Below, in pieces: positions 48,681 through 57,943 of a DNA stretch of 64,000 nt. Under the pieces are notes generated by a model. That model made no database searches and was not told the DNA's origin. It saw only the letters and a list, made by a program, of their open reading frames with translations. Position 1 is the first letter of the stretch. Every line of letters begins with the position of its first letter. The position numbers and the translations under genes were made by a program. Origin of the DNA: Nocardia rhizosphaerihabitans. Lineage in GTDB: Bacteria > Actinomycetota > Actinomycetes > Mycobacteriales > Mycobacteriaceae. The DNA lies in contig NZ_BMNE01000001.1 of the NCBI RefSeq assembly GCF_014646295.1, forward strand, positions 930,001 to 994,000. Direction: 5' to 3'.

Positions 48681-50072
48681 CTACGCGGTTTTCGCCGGTC
48701 GGCGCACGAGCAGCGACATCAGTGCCGCGAGCCCGCACAGGGCGCCCGCGAGATACCAGGCCAGGTCGTAGGAACCCTGCAGGTCGCGGATGAGCCCCGC
48801 GCCGGTGGCGGCGACGGCGGCGCCGACCTGGTGGGCGGCGAACACCCAGCCGAAGGCGATCGGGCCGTCGGCGCCGAACAGTTCCCGGCACAGCAACACC
48901 GTCGGCGGGACGGTCGCGATCCAGTCCAGACCGTAGAAGACGATGAACACCCACATGCTCGGCTGGGTGTGCGGGCCCAGCAGCGAGGGCAGGATCAGCA
49001 GCGACAGCCCGCGCAGCGAGTAGTAGCCCAGCAGCAGGTAGCGCGGGTCGACCCGATCCGAGAGCCAGCCCGAGGCGATCGTGCCCGCCACGTCGAAGAT
49101 CCCGACCAGCGCCAGCAGTCCGGCCGCGGTGGTCGGCGGCATCCCGTGATCGTGGGCAGCGGTGACGAAATGCGTGCCGACCAGGCCGTTCGTCGATGCC
49201 CCGCACACCGCGAAACCGCCTGCCAGCAGCCAGAATCCGGGCCTGCGCGCGGCCGCGGCCAATACCTGTAGCGCCCGGCCCGCGCCGCCGGTACTCGGGA
49301 CCCGCGCCCCGGCGTCCGAGCCGGGCGGTGCGCCGTAAGCCCGCACCCCGGCATCGCTGGGGTAATCGCGCACGAACAACCACACCAAGGGCACCACGGC
49401 CAGCGCGACCGCGGCCACGATCACCGACGGCAACCGCCAGCCGTGCGCGTGCGCCAGCATCGACACCAGTGGCAGGAATACCAGCTGACCGGTCGCTCCC
49501 GCCGCGGTGAGCACGCCGGTGACCAGCCCGCGGCTGCGCACGAACCAGCGCCCGGTGATGGTGGCGACGAACGGCATCGACATCGACCCCACGCCGATCC
49601 CGACCAGCAGCCCCCAGGTCGCCACCAGTTGCCAGGCCTGGGTCATGAACACCGTCAGCCCGCTGCCCGCCGCGATCAGCACCAGCGCCGAGCACACCAC
49701 CCGCCGGATGCCGAAGCGATCCATCAGGGCGGCGGCGAACGGCGAGATCAGGCCGTAGAGCAGCATATTCAGCGAGACGGCGGTGGAGATGGTGGCGTGC
49801 GACCAGCCGAACTCGGTGTGCAGCGGGTCGATCAGGACGCTGGGCACCGAGCGGAAGGCGGCGGCGCCGAGCAGGGCGACGAAGCCGACGCCCGCCACGA
49901 TCCACGCGGGATGGAGGGTCGTTCGACCGCGCGGGGCCGCGTCGATCTCGCCGTCGACGGCGTCCGCGGGTCGCTGGGCCTGGGTGTCCGTGGCGGAATG
50001 CGGTGCGGGGACGGCCCGGTCGGCCGAGTCGTCGTCGCCGGTGGACGACAGGGGCGCGCGGAGATCGGTCAC
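48681..50072 (-). CDS. MFS transporter (oxalate/formate antiporter-like group)
   Basis: 463 aa from GTG 50072. An unusually long acidic N-terminal tail (~45 aa) precedes twelve TM helices. MFS signatures: HTEFGWSHATISTAVSLNMLLYGLISPFAAALMDRFGIRRVV with the DRFGIRR loop, ITGRWFVRSRGLVTGVLTAAGATGQLVFLPL, and GWLSDRVDPRYLLLGYYSLRG after TM8. The arrangement resembles monocarboxylate or oxalate:formate transporters; substrate unknown. The open frame to 50738 runs antisense over the VOC gene and is not coding. This gene is absent from the mycobacterial block I know and is probably a lineage addition. Confidence 0.85.
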   Translation of the reverse strand: MTDLRAPLSSTGDDDSADRAVPAPHSATDTQAQRPADAVDGEIDAAPRGRTTLHPAWIVAGVGFVALLGAAAFRSVPSVLIDPLHTEFGWSHATISTAVSLNMLLYGLISPFAAALMDRFGIRRVVCSALVLIAAGSGLTVFMTQAWQLVATWGLLVGIGVGSMSMPFVATITGRWFVRSRGLVTGVLTAAGATGQLVFLPLVSMLAHAHGWRLPSVIVAAVALAVVPLVWLFVRDYPSDAGVRAYGAPPGSDAGARVPSTGGAGRALQVLAAAARRPGFWLLAGGFAVCGASTNGLVGTHFVTAAHDHGMPPTTAAGLLALVGIFDVAGTIASGWLSDRVDPRYLLLGYYSLRGLSLLILPSLLGPHTQPSMWVFIVFYGLDWIATVPPTVLLCRELFGADGPIAFGWVFAAHQVGAAVAATGAGLIRDLQGSYDLAWYLAGALCGLAALMSLLVRRPAKTA

Positions 50073-50264
50073 CCGAAACAGGGTGCCGGATCTGTGCGAC
50101 ACGAACGAGTGGCCGGTATGCCATCTTTCATCGATATCCTGCCAACGGATCTTCCGGGCCCATCGAGTTCGCTCGTTTCTCGTGTAGCTCGGGGGAATCC
50201 AGTCGACAGCGCACGGAAGGACGCCTACCGTTCGTGGCGGGCGGCGGACTGGCAGGGAGACAAC

Positions 50265-50993
50265 ATGATTCGCTGGATGTGGGCGTTCCTGGATCGGCCT
50301 GCCGACAGATTCGCCGACTGTGTCCGCTTCTGGGCGACCGTCACCGGCTCGACGGTGTCGGCGCCGCGCGGCGCGCACGACGAATTCGTGACACTGCTGC
50401 CTGCCACCGGACCGGCCTGGGTCAAGATGCAGGCGGTCGGTGACGGTGGGGGCATCCACCTGGATCTCGACGTCGACGACATTCCCGCCGCGGTGGCGAC
50501 CGCGACCGGGCTCGGCGCACACATCGTCCTGGTCGCTCCCGACTACGCCGTCCTCGAATCCCCTGCCGGACAGACGTTCTGCTTCACCCCGGTCAAGACC
50601 GACGTGCCCCCTCCGGTCACCGTGTCGACAGCACCGGACGGCACCGTGACCCGCCTCGACCAGATCTGCCTCGACCTGGCCCCCGCCGACATCGCGACCG
50701 ACACCGCCTTCTGGCGATCGCTGACCGGCTGGACCCACCAGCCGTCCCGCCGCCCCGAATTCTCCCGGCTACGCGGCGACGACGAGCCACTGCAGCTGTT
50801 GCTCCAGCGCCTCGACGACCCCCGTCCGGCCGCCGCGCACGTGGATCTGGCCTCCACCGACATCGCCGCCACGGCGGCCTGGCACGAATCTCTGGGCGCG
50901 GACCGCGTCGCCGACGGCGAGCGCTGGATCGTCCTGCGCGATCCCGGCGGCGCGCTCTACTGCGTCACCGGCCGCGACCCGTACACCGGCTGA
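50265..50993 (+). CDS. VOC-superfamily (glyoxalase-like) protein, two tandem domains
   Basis: 242 aa from ATG 50265, with GGGAG five bases upstream; the longer frame to 49443 is antisense to the MFS gene. Two vicinal-oxygen-chelate modules: 1-110 (WMWAFLDRPADRFADCVRFWATVTGSTVS to AVLESPAGQTFCFTP) and 125-240 (RLDQICLDLAPADIATDTAFWRSLTGW to WIVLRDPGGALYCVT). HxD-type residues occur in IHLDLDVDD and AAHVDLAS. Members are metal-dependent lyases, dioxygenases or resistance-binding proteins; none can be assigned here. Monocistronic. Confidence 0.8.
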   Translation: MIRWMWAFLDRPADRFADCVRFWATVTGSTVSAPRGAHDEFVTLLPATGPAWVKMQAVGDGGGIHLDLDVDDIPAAVATATGLGAHIVLVAPDYAVLESPAGQTFCFTPVKTDVPPPVTVSTAPDGTVTRLDQICLDLAPADIATDTAFWRSLTGWTHQPSRRPEFSRLRGDDEPLQLLLQRLDDPRPAAAHVDLASTDIAATAAWHESLGADRVADGERWIVLRDPGGALYCVTGRDPYTG

Positions 50994-51062
50994 GAGCCCG
51001 GCACGCACACCACGCCACGACACGCGGTCCGAGCGGGTCGTTCGCCCGGTGCGCGGCCCTGG

Positions 51063-51068
51063 CACAGT
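51063..51068 (+). promoter_or_regulatory. -10-like element for the NPPF methyltransferase gene
   Basis: CACAGT (weak match) ends 6 nt before GTG 51075; no Shine-Dalgarno, consistent with leaderless transcription. Confidence 0.3.
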
Positions 51069-51074
51069 AATCGG

Positions 51075-52595
51075 GTGCCTACGAACCCCGCCGCCACCTC
51101 CGGTTCCCCGCTCACCGCACTGTGCCCTGCCCTGCGCACGGCGCTGATCCGGGTCGGCTACGACGCCGACACGCTGGTCGAGGCGCTCGGCCCCGATGTG
51201 CATGCGGCACTGGGCCGGTCGGAGCCGGTGCCGGTGCGCCGGGCCGCGCGGGCGGCCGGTGAGCTGGGCACGCTGATCCGGCTGCTGCTGCTCGGCGACG
51301 CGCTGCCGGAGCGCGAGGTGGCTGCGGCGCTGGCACCGGTGCGCATCGACGACGCCGTCGCGGCGGGTCTGCTGACCCGCGACGGCGACGAGCTCAGCGC
51401 CGCACTGGATCTGCGTCCGCTCGACACGGGTTCGGGCACCCGCTGGATCCTGTCCGACCTCGACGATTCGATGCGCAGGCGCACCCTGACCGAGGACCAC
51501 GTGCTCGGCGTCGGGCACGCGTCGCTGTCGCTGCTGCGGGCCACGCCGACCGTCCCGGTGGGCACGGTGCTGGATCTGGGGACCGGTTGCGGCGTGCAGG
51601 CCGTGCACGCCGCGGGATACGCGGGCCGGGTCACCGCCACCGACGTCAACGCGCGGGCGCTGTGGCTCGCGCAGGCCACGGCCGCACTGAACGAACTCGA
51701 CATCGAACTGCTCGAAGGGTCCTGGTTCGAGCCGGTGGCGGGCCGCCGTTTCGATCAGATCGTGGCCAATCCCCCGTTCGTCGTCGGCCCGGCGCGCATC
51801 GAGCACACCTATCGCGACTCCGGGCTCGCGCTCGACGGCGCCAGCGAGCTGGTCATCGGGCAGGCGCCCGAGCTGCTCGCGCCCGGCGGCACCGCGGCCA
51901 TGCTGGCCGCCTGGGTGCATGTCGAGGGCCAGGACTGGCGGCAGCGGGTGTCGTCGTGGCTGCCCGAGCATGGCGTCGACGCCTGGGTCGTGCAGCGCGA
52001 TGTCGCCGACCCGGCGCTCTACGTCGGCACCTGGCTGCGTGATGCGGGTCTGGACCCCCGCGATCCGGCCGCGCAGGCCCGCGCCGAGCAGTGGCTGGAG
52101 GCGTTCGACGCCGCCGAGGTCGAGGGCGTCGGCTTCGGGTTCGTCTACCTGCACGCCATCGACGGCCCGACCGAACTGATGGCCGAGGACCTCGTGCACG
52201 GTTTCGACGATCCGCTCGGCAACGAGGCGGCGGCCTATTTCGCCAGGTCGGCGTGGCTGCGCGCCGTCGCCGCCGACGACAATCTCGCCTGGACATCCCG
52301 TTTCGCGCCGAGCCCGGCGACCGCGCTCGAACGGGTGTATCTGCCCGGTGAACACGGCTGGACCGAGGAGGTGGCCCGGCTGCATCGCGGTGACGGTCCC
52401 CGCTGGCAGCACGAGGTCGACGAGTCGACGGTCGCGCTGGTCGCGGGAATGCGGCCCGATGGTCTGCCGTTGTACGAACTGCTCGAACTGCTCGCTCTGG
52501 CCGACGGCGCCGAACAGGTGACCCCTGAATTCGCCGCCCAGGCCCTCGGCGTCGTCGCCGGACTGGTACGCCATGGACTGGTGCGGCCCGTCTGA
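51075..52595 (+). CDS. SAM-dependent methyltransferase of the HemK/PrmC-RlmG type (NPPF)
   Basis: 506 aa. N-terminal ~140 residues are a helical/winged region (DUF7059-like) with ARAAGELGTLIRLLLLGDALPEREVAAALAP. The catalytic domain (about 140-345) has motif I VLDLGTGCGVQAVHAAGYAG, acidic motif II VTATDVNARALWLAQATAALN, and motif IV IVANPPFVV; the NPPF tetrapeptide means methylation of a nitrogen on a base or Gln side chain. A C-terminal ~150-residue domain (DUF7782-like, from ERVYLPGEHGWTEEVARLHR) is actinobacterial. Target unknown: rRNA/tRNA or a protein Gln. Located before sigB. Confidence 0.87.
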   Translation: MPTNPAATSGSPLTALCPALRTALIRVGYDADTLVEALGPDVHAALGRSEPVPVRRAARAAGELGTLIRLLLLGDALPEREVAAALAPVRIDDAVAAGLLTRDGDELSAALDLRPLDTGSGTRWILSDLDDSMRRRTLTEDHVLGVGHASLSLLRATPTVPVGTVLDLGTGCGVQAVHAAGYAGRVTATDVNARALWLAQATAALNELDIELLEGSWFEPVAGRRFDQIVANPPFVVGPARIEHTYRDSGLALDGASELVIGQAPELLAPGGTAAMLAAWVHVEGQDWRQRVSSWLPEHGVDAWVVQRDVADPALYVGTWLRDAGLDPRDPAAQARAEQWLEAFDAAEVEGVGFGFVYLHAIDGPTELMAEDLVHGFDDPLGNEAAAYFARSAWLRAVAADDNLAWTSRFAPSPATALERVYLPGEHGWTEEVARLHRGDGPRWQHEVDESTVALVAGMRPDGLPLYELLELLALADGAEQVTPEFAAQALGVVAGLVRHGLVRPV

Positions 52596-52702
52596 GCCGA
52601 ACGGCGGTGGGGCCGAGTTCCGCACCCGGAGCTCTTCTCAGGAACTTCTCAGCCGTAAGGGTAGGAATCCGCAGCTCAGAGCGGTTTATCACCGACGGGA
52701 TC

Positions 52703-52730
52703 GGGAACTTTCTCTAAGTCGGGTCCGTTG
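52703..52730 (+). promoter_or_regulatory. ECF-type promoter of sigB (GGGAAC-N18-GTTG)
   Basis: -35 GGGAAC at 52703-52708, 18-nt spacer, -10 GTTG at 52727-52730. This fits the SigH/SigR-type consensus (GGAA-N18-GTT). It lies about 35 nt before ATG 52765, leaving room for AGGAGG. In mycobacteria sigB is driven by SigE, SigH and SigL from a similar element. Confidence 0.7.
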
Positions 52731-52764
52731 ATCGGAGTGAGACACCACCGACAGGAGGCAAGTC

Positions 52765-53733
52765 ATGACAAGCCCCGCCACTACTCGTGTGCGCCCCAGC
52801 GAGTCCGATATCGACGCCCAGAGCCCCGCAGCCGACCTGGTACGCGTGTACCTGAACGGAATCGGCCGCACGGCACTGCTCACGGCGGCCGACGAGGTCG
52901 AACTGGCCAAGCGTATCGAGGCGGGCCTGTATGCCCAGCACCTGCTCGAGACCGGTAAGCGGTTATCGGCGACCCGCAAGCGTGATCTGGCGATTCTGGT
53001 CCGTGAGGGGCAGTCCGCCCGCTCGCATCTGCTCGAGGCCAACCTGCGCCTGGTCGTTTCGCTGGCCAAGCGCTACACCGGCCGCGGCATGCCGTTGCTC
53101 GACCTGATCCAGGAGGGCAACCTCGGACTCATCCGCGCGATGGAGAAGTTCGATTACGCCAAGGGCTTCAAGTTCTCCACCTACGCCACCTGGTGGATCC
53201 GTCAGGCCATCACCCGCGGTATGGCCGATCAGAGCCGCACCATCCGCCTGCCTGTGCACCTGGTCGAACAGGTCAACAAGCTCGCCAGGATCAAGCGTGA
53301 ACTGCACCAGCAGCTCGGTCGCGAGGCCACCGACGCCGAGCTCGCCAACGAGTCGGGCATCCCGGTGGAGAAGATCGCCGACCTGCTCGACCACAGCCGC
53401 GACCCGGTAAGCCTGGACATGCCCGTCGGCAACGACGAGGAGGCCCCGCTCGGCGACTTCATCGAGGATTCCGAGGCCACCTCCGCCGAGAGCGCCGTCA
53501 TCGCGGGCCTGCTGCACCACGACGTGCGCAGCGTCCTCGCCACCCTCGACGAGCGCGAACAGCAGGTCATCCGCCTGCGCTTCGGCCTCGACGACGGCCA
53601 GCCGCGCACCCTGGACCAGATCGGCAAGCTGTTCGGCCTGTCCCGCGAGCGGGTCCGCCAGATCGAGCGCGAGGTCATGTCCAAGCTGCGCAAGGGTGAG
53701 CGCGCCGACCGGCTGCGCGCCTACGCCAGCTGA
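52765..53733 (+). CDS. sigB: Alternative principal-like sigma factor SigB
   Basis: 322 aa. Group 2 sigma-70, missing region 1.1. Region 1.2 [35 protein letters not shown]; region 2 [63 protein letters not shown]; region 3 [32 protein letters not shown]; region 4 [35 protein letters not shown]. Strong similarity to the SigA in this window. Controls general stress and stationary-phase genes. Strong ribosome site AGGAGG before ATG 52765. An ECF promoter lies upstream and a terminator downstream. The N-terminal tail is short and lacks the Lys/Ala repeat of SigA. Confidence 0.96.
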   Translation: MTSPATTRVRPSESDIDAQSPAADLVRVYLNGIGRTALLTAADEVELAKRIEAGLYAQHLLETGKRLSATRKRDLAILVREGQSARSHLLEANLRLVVSLAKRYTGRGMPLLDLIQEGNLGLIRAMEKFDYAKGFKFSTYATWWIRQAITRGMADQSRTIRLPVHLVEQVNKLARIKRELHQQLGREATDAELANESGIPVEKIADLLDHSRDPVSLDMPVGNDEEAPLGDFIEDSEATSAESAVIAGLLHHDVRSVLATLDEREQQVIRLRFGLDDGQPRTLDQIGKLFGLSRERVRQIEREVMSKLRKGERADRLRAYAS

Positions 53734-53770
53734 TCCCCTACTCGACGGCCCCCTAGGGGTCGTCTGCCGA

Positions 53771-53826
53771 AACGCCGACCGGTGTCCGCGACCACTCCCC
53801 TCCGTGGCCGCGAGCCGGTCGGCGTT
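53771..53826 (+). terminator. Terminator of sigB
   Basis: 12-bp outer stem AACGCCGACCGG (53771-53782) / CCGGTCGGCGTT (53815-53826). The 32-nt loop folds again (CGCGACCAC / GTGGCCGCG). Followed by GTTCGTTC. It may act on both sigB and the convergent acyl-CoA-synthetase-like gene. Confidence 0.7.
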
Positions 53827-53832
53827 GTTCGT

Positions 53833-56580
53833 TCAGGCCAGCCGGCGCGGACCGGTGTCGAAGCGGCTCGGTTCCGGGCCGATCCTGGCGCGGGCGTAGA
53901 TGATCTCCGCCGACGCGGGCGCGGCGAGCACCGGGTCACACGACAGCTCCCGCATCTGCGGGATGTCGTCGAACAAGGCCGAAATGCGTTGCGCCAGTTC
54001 GGCCAGCGCCACCTTGTCGACCGCGGGGCCCGCCGGGCCGCCGGACAGCAGCGGCGCCGCGCGCGGCGCGTCGATCAGCGCGGCGGATTCCTCGGCGGTC
54101 AGCGGGAGGGCCCGGTAGGCGCGGTCGCCGAGCAGGTCGATGATCATGCCCGAGAGACCGAATTCGATCACCGATCCGAACGAGGGATCGTCGGTGACCC
54201 GCAGGACACAGCCGACACCCTTGGTCGCCATCTTCTGCACATGCAGCAGCGGATCGCCACAGATCGCTACCAGGTCGGTGTAGGCCTGGCGGACGGCGTC
54301 GGGCCCCCACAGATCCAGGCGCACGCCGAGCAGATCCGGCCTGCGCCGCCACAGCTCACCCGTCGCCTTCGCCGCGACCGGGTACCCGAGTTCCTCGGCC
54401 GCCGCGACGGCTTGCTCGGCGTCGCGCACGGCCCGGAACTCGACCACGTCGATGCCGTAGCACTCGAGCAGCCGCGCCGCTTCCTCGTCGGTGAGCCAGC
54501 GCCCACCCGACTCGGCCAGCCAGCCCTCCACCAGCGCCGCCGCGGCCGCGGTGTCGATGCCGGGCGGCCGGACGACCGGTGAGACGGGCCGGTCGCGCCA
54601 GCGCGCGTACCGCTCGACCCTGGCCAGTGCCCTGGCCGCGCGTTCCGGGTCGGGGTAGGACGGGATCGAGCCACGTGCCGGCGCACCGCCGGTGGTGCGG
54701 ACCGCCAGGAGCTGCGGGATACCCGACTCGGCGACGAAGGTCGTCAGGACCGGCTTGTCCCGGTCCGGTGCGGCCGCCGCTGCCGCGCGCAGCGCGTCGG
54801 CGAACCCGCCCATGGGCACCGGTACCGGCGGGGCGACGACGACGATCACGGCGTCGACCTGGTCGCTGCGCAGCGCGGCCAGGACCGCTTCGCGGTAATC
54901 GGCGGGGGTGGCCTCGGGTCCCAGATCCACCGGCCCGTCGACCGGCGCGTTGCCGAGGCTGCGTTCGGTCGGCCGGGCGCCCGGCCCGCGGTCCACGGCG
55001 GTCACCGGCCGATGCACGCCGAGGCCCTCGCTGTTGGCGGCATCGATGGCCAGCCAGTTCAGTGCGGCGCTGTTGCCGACCACGGCGACCCGAGGGCCCC
55101 GCGGCAGTGGCTGACAAGCCAGCAGCGCGGCGCAGTCGAACAGTTCGGAGATGGAGTCCACCTGGATGATGCCCGCCTGTGTGAACAGGTCACGCACCAC
55201 CGTGCGATCCATGTCGGCGCCCGCGGCGAGCCTGCCGCTGCTCACCGCGACGATCGGCTTGCCCCGCGCCACCCGCCGGGCCAGCCGGGAGAACTTGCGC
55301 GGGTTACCGAAGCTCTCCAGGTACAGCAGGATCACCTCGGTGTCGGCGGCGGTGTCCCAGAACTGCAGCAGATCGTTGCCGGAGACATCGGCGCGGTTGC
55401 CCGCCGAGACGAAGGTCGACAGGCCCAGGTTGCGGGCCGCGGCCTCGCCGAGAATCGCCGCGCCGAGCGGGCCGGATTGGCAGAAGAAGCCGATCCGGCC
55501 TCGCTCGGGCAGCACCGGCGCCAGGGTGGCGTTGAGGCCGACCGCGGGGTCGGTGTTGGCGATGCCGAGGGCGCTGGGGCCGACCACCCGCATCCCGTGG
55601 CCGCGGGCCGCGGCGACCAGGTCGTGTTCGGCGGCCAGACCGGCCGCACCGGTCTCCCCGAAGCCCGCGGTCAGCACCACCAGGCCCTTCACACCCTTGG
55701 CCATGCAGTCGTCGAGGACCGACCCGATCGCCGCCGGCGGCACCGCTACCACCGCCAGGTCGACCTCGTCGGGAATCTCGCGCACGGTGGCGTAGGCGCG
55801 CACACCGCGCACCGACCGCCGGTTCGGGTTCACCGGGAAGACCGGCCCGCTGAACCCGCCGGCGAGCAGGTTCGCCAGCACCGCGCCGCCCACCCTGGTC
55901 CGCTCCGGCGACGCGCCGATCACCGCCACGGAACCGGGAGCGAGCAGATTGCCGACACTGCGTGCCTCCGAGGCGGCCTCGCGCGCGTCCCGCACCGTAC
56001 GCAGCGCTTCGGTGGGGTCGATCGCGAATTCCAGGTGCACCTCCGCGCCGTCGCGACTGCGCTGCAGCTGGTAGCCGGCATCACGGAACACCGTGATCAT
56101 CGCCTCGTTCTCGGCGAGCACCTCCGCGACGAACGCGACCACCTCGTTCTCGGCCGCCGCGCCGGCGAGGTGTTCGAGCAGTACCGATCCCAGACCGCGG
56201 CCCTGGTGCTCGTCGGCGACGACGAAGGCCACCTCGGCCGCGCGCGGGCCGGGCCGGTCGAGCAGTTCGTAGCGGGCGACGCCGATGATCGCGTCGCCGA
56301 GCAGCGCGACCAGTCCCACGCGGTCGTGATAGTCCACGTGGGTGGTGCGATACATGTCCTTCGGCGAGATCTTCGGGTACGGACCGAAATAGCGCAGATA
56401 GCGCGTGCGATCGGACAGTCCGGTGTGGAACGCGGCCAGCGACTCGGCGTCGGCGGGCATGATCGGGCGCACCCGGACCACACCGCCGTCGGCGGCGAGC
56501 ACATCGCCGTACCACTGTTGCGGTGGCTCAGGCGGATTCGCCGGTGTATCAGGAGTGTCGGGCAGCAAGGGTTCAGTCAC
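53833..56580 (-). CDS. GNAT acetyltransferase fused to acyl-CoA synthetase (NDP-forming)-like domains, Pat-like
   Basis: 915 aa from GTG 56580; the open frame to 57411 is antisense within acuC. Residues ~33-187 are a GNAT domain (VRVRPIMPADAESLAAFHTGL, acetyl-CoA loop HQGRGLGSVLLEHL at 125-138). From ~212: CoA-binding domain (VAVIGASPERTRVGGAVLANLL), succinyl-CoA-ligase-like core to ~600 and an ATP-grasp part to the end (LLECYGIDVVEFRAVRDAEQAV). In active synthetases a catalytic His sits in a SHTG motif about 15 residues after GKPIV; here 440-460 read RGKPIVAVSSGRLAAGADMDRT, with no His, so the synthetase part is probably regulatory. This is expected of Pat-type lysine acetyltransferases, which control acyl-CoA synthetases. 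Its start overlaps acuC by 8 nt. Confidence 0.88.
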   Translation of the reverse strand: MTEPLLPDTPDTPANPPEPPQQWYGDVLAADGGVVRVRPIMPADAESLAAFHTGLSDRTRYLRYFGPYPKISPKDMYRTTHVDYHDRVGLVALLGDAIIGVARYELLDRPGPRAAEVAFVVADEHQGRGLGSVLLEHLAGAAAENEVVAFVAEVLAENEAMITVFRDAGYQLQRSRDGAEVHLEFAIDPTEALRTVRDAREAASEARSVGNLLAPGSVAVIGASPERTRVGGAVLANLLAGGFSGPVFPVNPNRRSVRGVRAYATVREIPDEVDLAVVAVPPAAIGSVLDDCMAKGVKGLVVLTAGFGETGAAGLAAEHDLVAAARGHGMRVVGPSALGIANTDPAVGLNATLAPVLPERGRIGFFCQSGPLGAAILGEAAARNLGLSTFVSAGNRADVSGNDLLQFWDTAADTEVILLYLESFGNPRKFSRLARRVARGKPIVAVSSGRLAAGADMDRTVVRDLFTQAGIIQVDSISELFDCAALLACQPLPRGPRVAVVGNSAALNWLAIDAANSEGLGVHRPVTAVDRGPGARPTERSLGNAPVDGPVDLGPEATPADYREAVLAALRSDQVDAVIVVVAPPVPVPMGGFADALRAAAAAAPDRDKPVLTTFVAESGIPQLLAVRTTGGAPARGSIPSYPDPERAARALARVERYARWRDRPVSPVVRPPGIDTAAAAALVEGWLAESGGRWLTDEEAARLLECYGIDVVEFRAVRDAEQAVAAAEELGYPVAAKATGELWRRRPDLLGVRLDLWGPDAVRQAYTDLVAICGDPLLHVQKMATKGVGCVLRVTDDPSFGSVIEFGLSGMIIDLLGDRAYRALPLTAEESAALIDAPRAAPLLSGGPAGPAVDKVALAELAQRISALFDDIPQMRELSCDPVLAAPASAEIIYARARIGPEPSRFDTGPRRLA

Positions 56581-57814
56581 GAGGATCCTCCGGATCGAGG
56601 CCGAGCAGGCCGAAACTCGCCCGCCGGGTGGCTGTGATGGCGGTGTCGACCGCCCGCTGGGCACGGATCTGCCCGGCGTCGCCGATCTCGGGGGTGCCAC
56701 CGGGTCCGTCCCACGGCCGGTAGGCGGTATCGCCCCCGTCCCCCATGCTCGTCGGTGGTTGCACCCGCGGCGACGCGGCGCGCACCTGGTCGATCCAGTC
56801 GGCCGGGACGGGTGTCTCCGGTGCCAGCGGCCTGTCCAGTGCCGCGGCGAGCAGATGGGTCCAGGCGCGCGGGACCACCCGCACCACGCCGTATCCGCCG
56901 CCGCCGATGGCCAGCCACCGCCCTTCGGCATGGCGGTCGGCCAGCTCGCGCATGGCCAGGAAAGCCGCGCGCTGGCCGTCCACGGTGAGTTCGAGATCGG
57001 CCAGCGGATCCTCCCGATGGGTGTCCACCCCGCATTGGCTGACGATGATCTGCGGCCGGAACGCCGCCACCGCGCCGGGCACCACCGCGTGGAACGCGCG
57101 CAGCCACTGGGCATCACGGGTGCCGGGCAGTAGCGGAAGGTTGATCGAGGTGCCTTCCGCCGCGCCGAGTCCGGTCTCCGTCGGCCAGCCGGTATTCGGC
57201 CACAACGTCGCCGGGTGCTGGTGCAGCGAGATCGTGAGGACCCGTGGATCGGCGTAGAAGGCGCGTTGCACGCCGTCGCCGTGGTGGACGTCGACATCGA
57301 GGTAGGCGATGCGGTCGTACCCGTGATCGAGCAGCCACGAGATCGCGATCGCGGCATCGTTGTAGATGCAGAAGCCTGACGCCGAATCCGGCATGGCGTG
57401 GTGCATTCCACCGGCGATGCTCACCGCCCGCCGGGTCCGTCCTTCCGCGATCTCCCTGGCCGCGGCGAGAGTGCCGCCCACGATGACCGAGGCCGCCTCG
57501 TGCATGTGCGGAAAGAGCGGATTGTCGGCGGTGCCCAGGCCGTACACGGTGTCCTCGGGCGTCGGCGGCCCGTCACCGGCCCGGCGCACCACCTCGATAT
57601 AGGAGCTGCTGTGCACCCGCATCAGGTCTGTCCGGGTCGCCGCGTCGGGCGCCAGCGGCTCGACACCGTCGAGGACGCCCAGACTTTCGGCCAGCGACAT
57701 GGTGAACTGCAAGCGCGCCGGTTTCATCGGATGCTCGGGACTCCAGGTGTAGCCGAGGAATCGCTCGGTCCACACGACGGTCCCGGACTCTGCGCTGCGC
57801 GACGGCGTGACCAT
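56573..57814 (-). CDS. acuC: AcuC-type histone-deacetylase-family protein
   Basis: 413 aa from ATG 57814; TAGCGT ends 7 nt upstream on the minus strand (leaderless). Class I-like deacetylase fold: SPEHPMKPARLQFTMSL, the charge-relay GGMHHAMPDSASGFCIYND (His138/His139), the zinc site YLDVDVHHGDGVQ (Asp175, His177), the third zinc Asp in QCGVDTHREDPL, and GGGGYGV with the catalytic-pocket region near the C-terminus. Removes acetyl groups from lysine, in Bacillus from acetyl-CoA synthetase. It precedes, and overlaps by 8 nt, the GNAT/ACS-like gene on the same strand: writer and eraser of one modification in one transcript. The C-terminal ~60 residues carry a variable tail. Confidence 0.92.
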   Translation of the reverse strand: MVTPSRSAESGTVVWTERFLGYTWSPEHPMKPARLQFTMSLAESLGVLDGVEPLAPDAATRTDLMRVHSSSYIEVVRRAGDGPPTPEDTVYGLGTADNPLFPHMHEAASVIVGGTLAAAREIAEGRTRRAVSIAGGMHHAMPDSASGFCIYNDAAIAISWLLDHGYDRIAYLDVDVHHGDGVQRAFYADPRVLTISLHQHPATLWPNTGWPTETGLGAAEGTSINLPLLPGTRDAQWLRAFHAVVPGAVAAFRPQIIVSQCGVDTHREDPLADLELTVDGQRAAFLAMRELADRHAEGRWLAIGGGGYGVVRVVPRAWTHLLAAALDRPLAPETPVPADWIDQVRAASPRVQPPTSMGDGGDTAYRPWDGPGGTPEIGDAGQIRAQRAVDTAITATRRASFGLLGLDPEDPRD

Positions 57815-57914
57815 GCTCGCCACGCTAGCCGGAAGCAGCGGGCCCCGTGTGGCGTTGACATGCAGTAGAAATAGGGCCGCCGGTCCGGCGGGCGGACGGG
57901 CGTTCGCGCGTGGG

Positions 57915-57920
57915 TAGAAT
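57915..57920 (+). promoter_or_regulatory. -10 element for ideR
   Basis: TAGAAT, giving a leader of about 17-20 nt with AAGGGG six bases before GTG 57944. Confidence 0.5.
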
Positions 57921-57943
57921 TCGTGCCGACGAAGGGGTAACAG

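Noticed and set aside
53743..53763. Near-palindrome around CCCCTAGGGG after sigB
   Set aside because: Short and without a T-tract; the hairpin at 53771-53826 is the better terminator.
53833..57411. Very long minus-strand frame (1192 codons)
   Set aside because: The part beyond 56580 is out of frame with, and lies within, acuC; homology to GNAT starts at MTEPLLPDTPD.
57815..57943. TTGACA at 57855-57860 as -35 of ideR
   Set aside because: No -10 at 16-18 nt; the TAGAAT at 57915 is 54 bp away, so the two are not one promoter.
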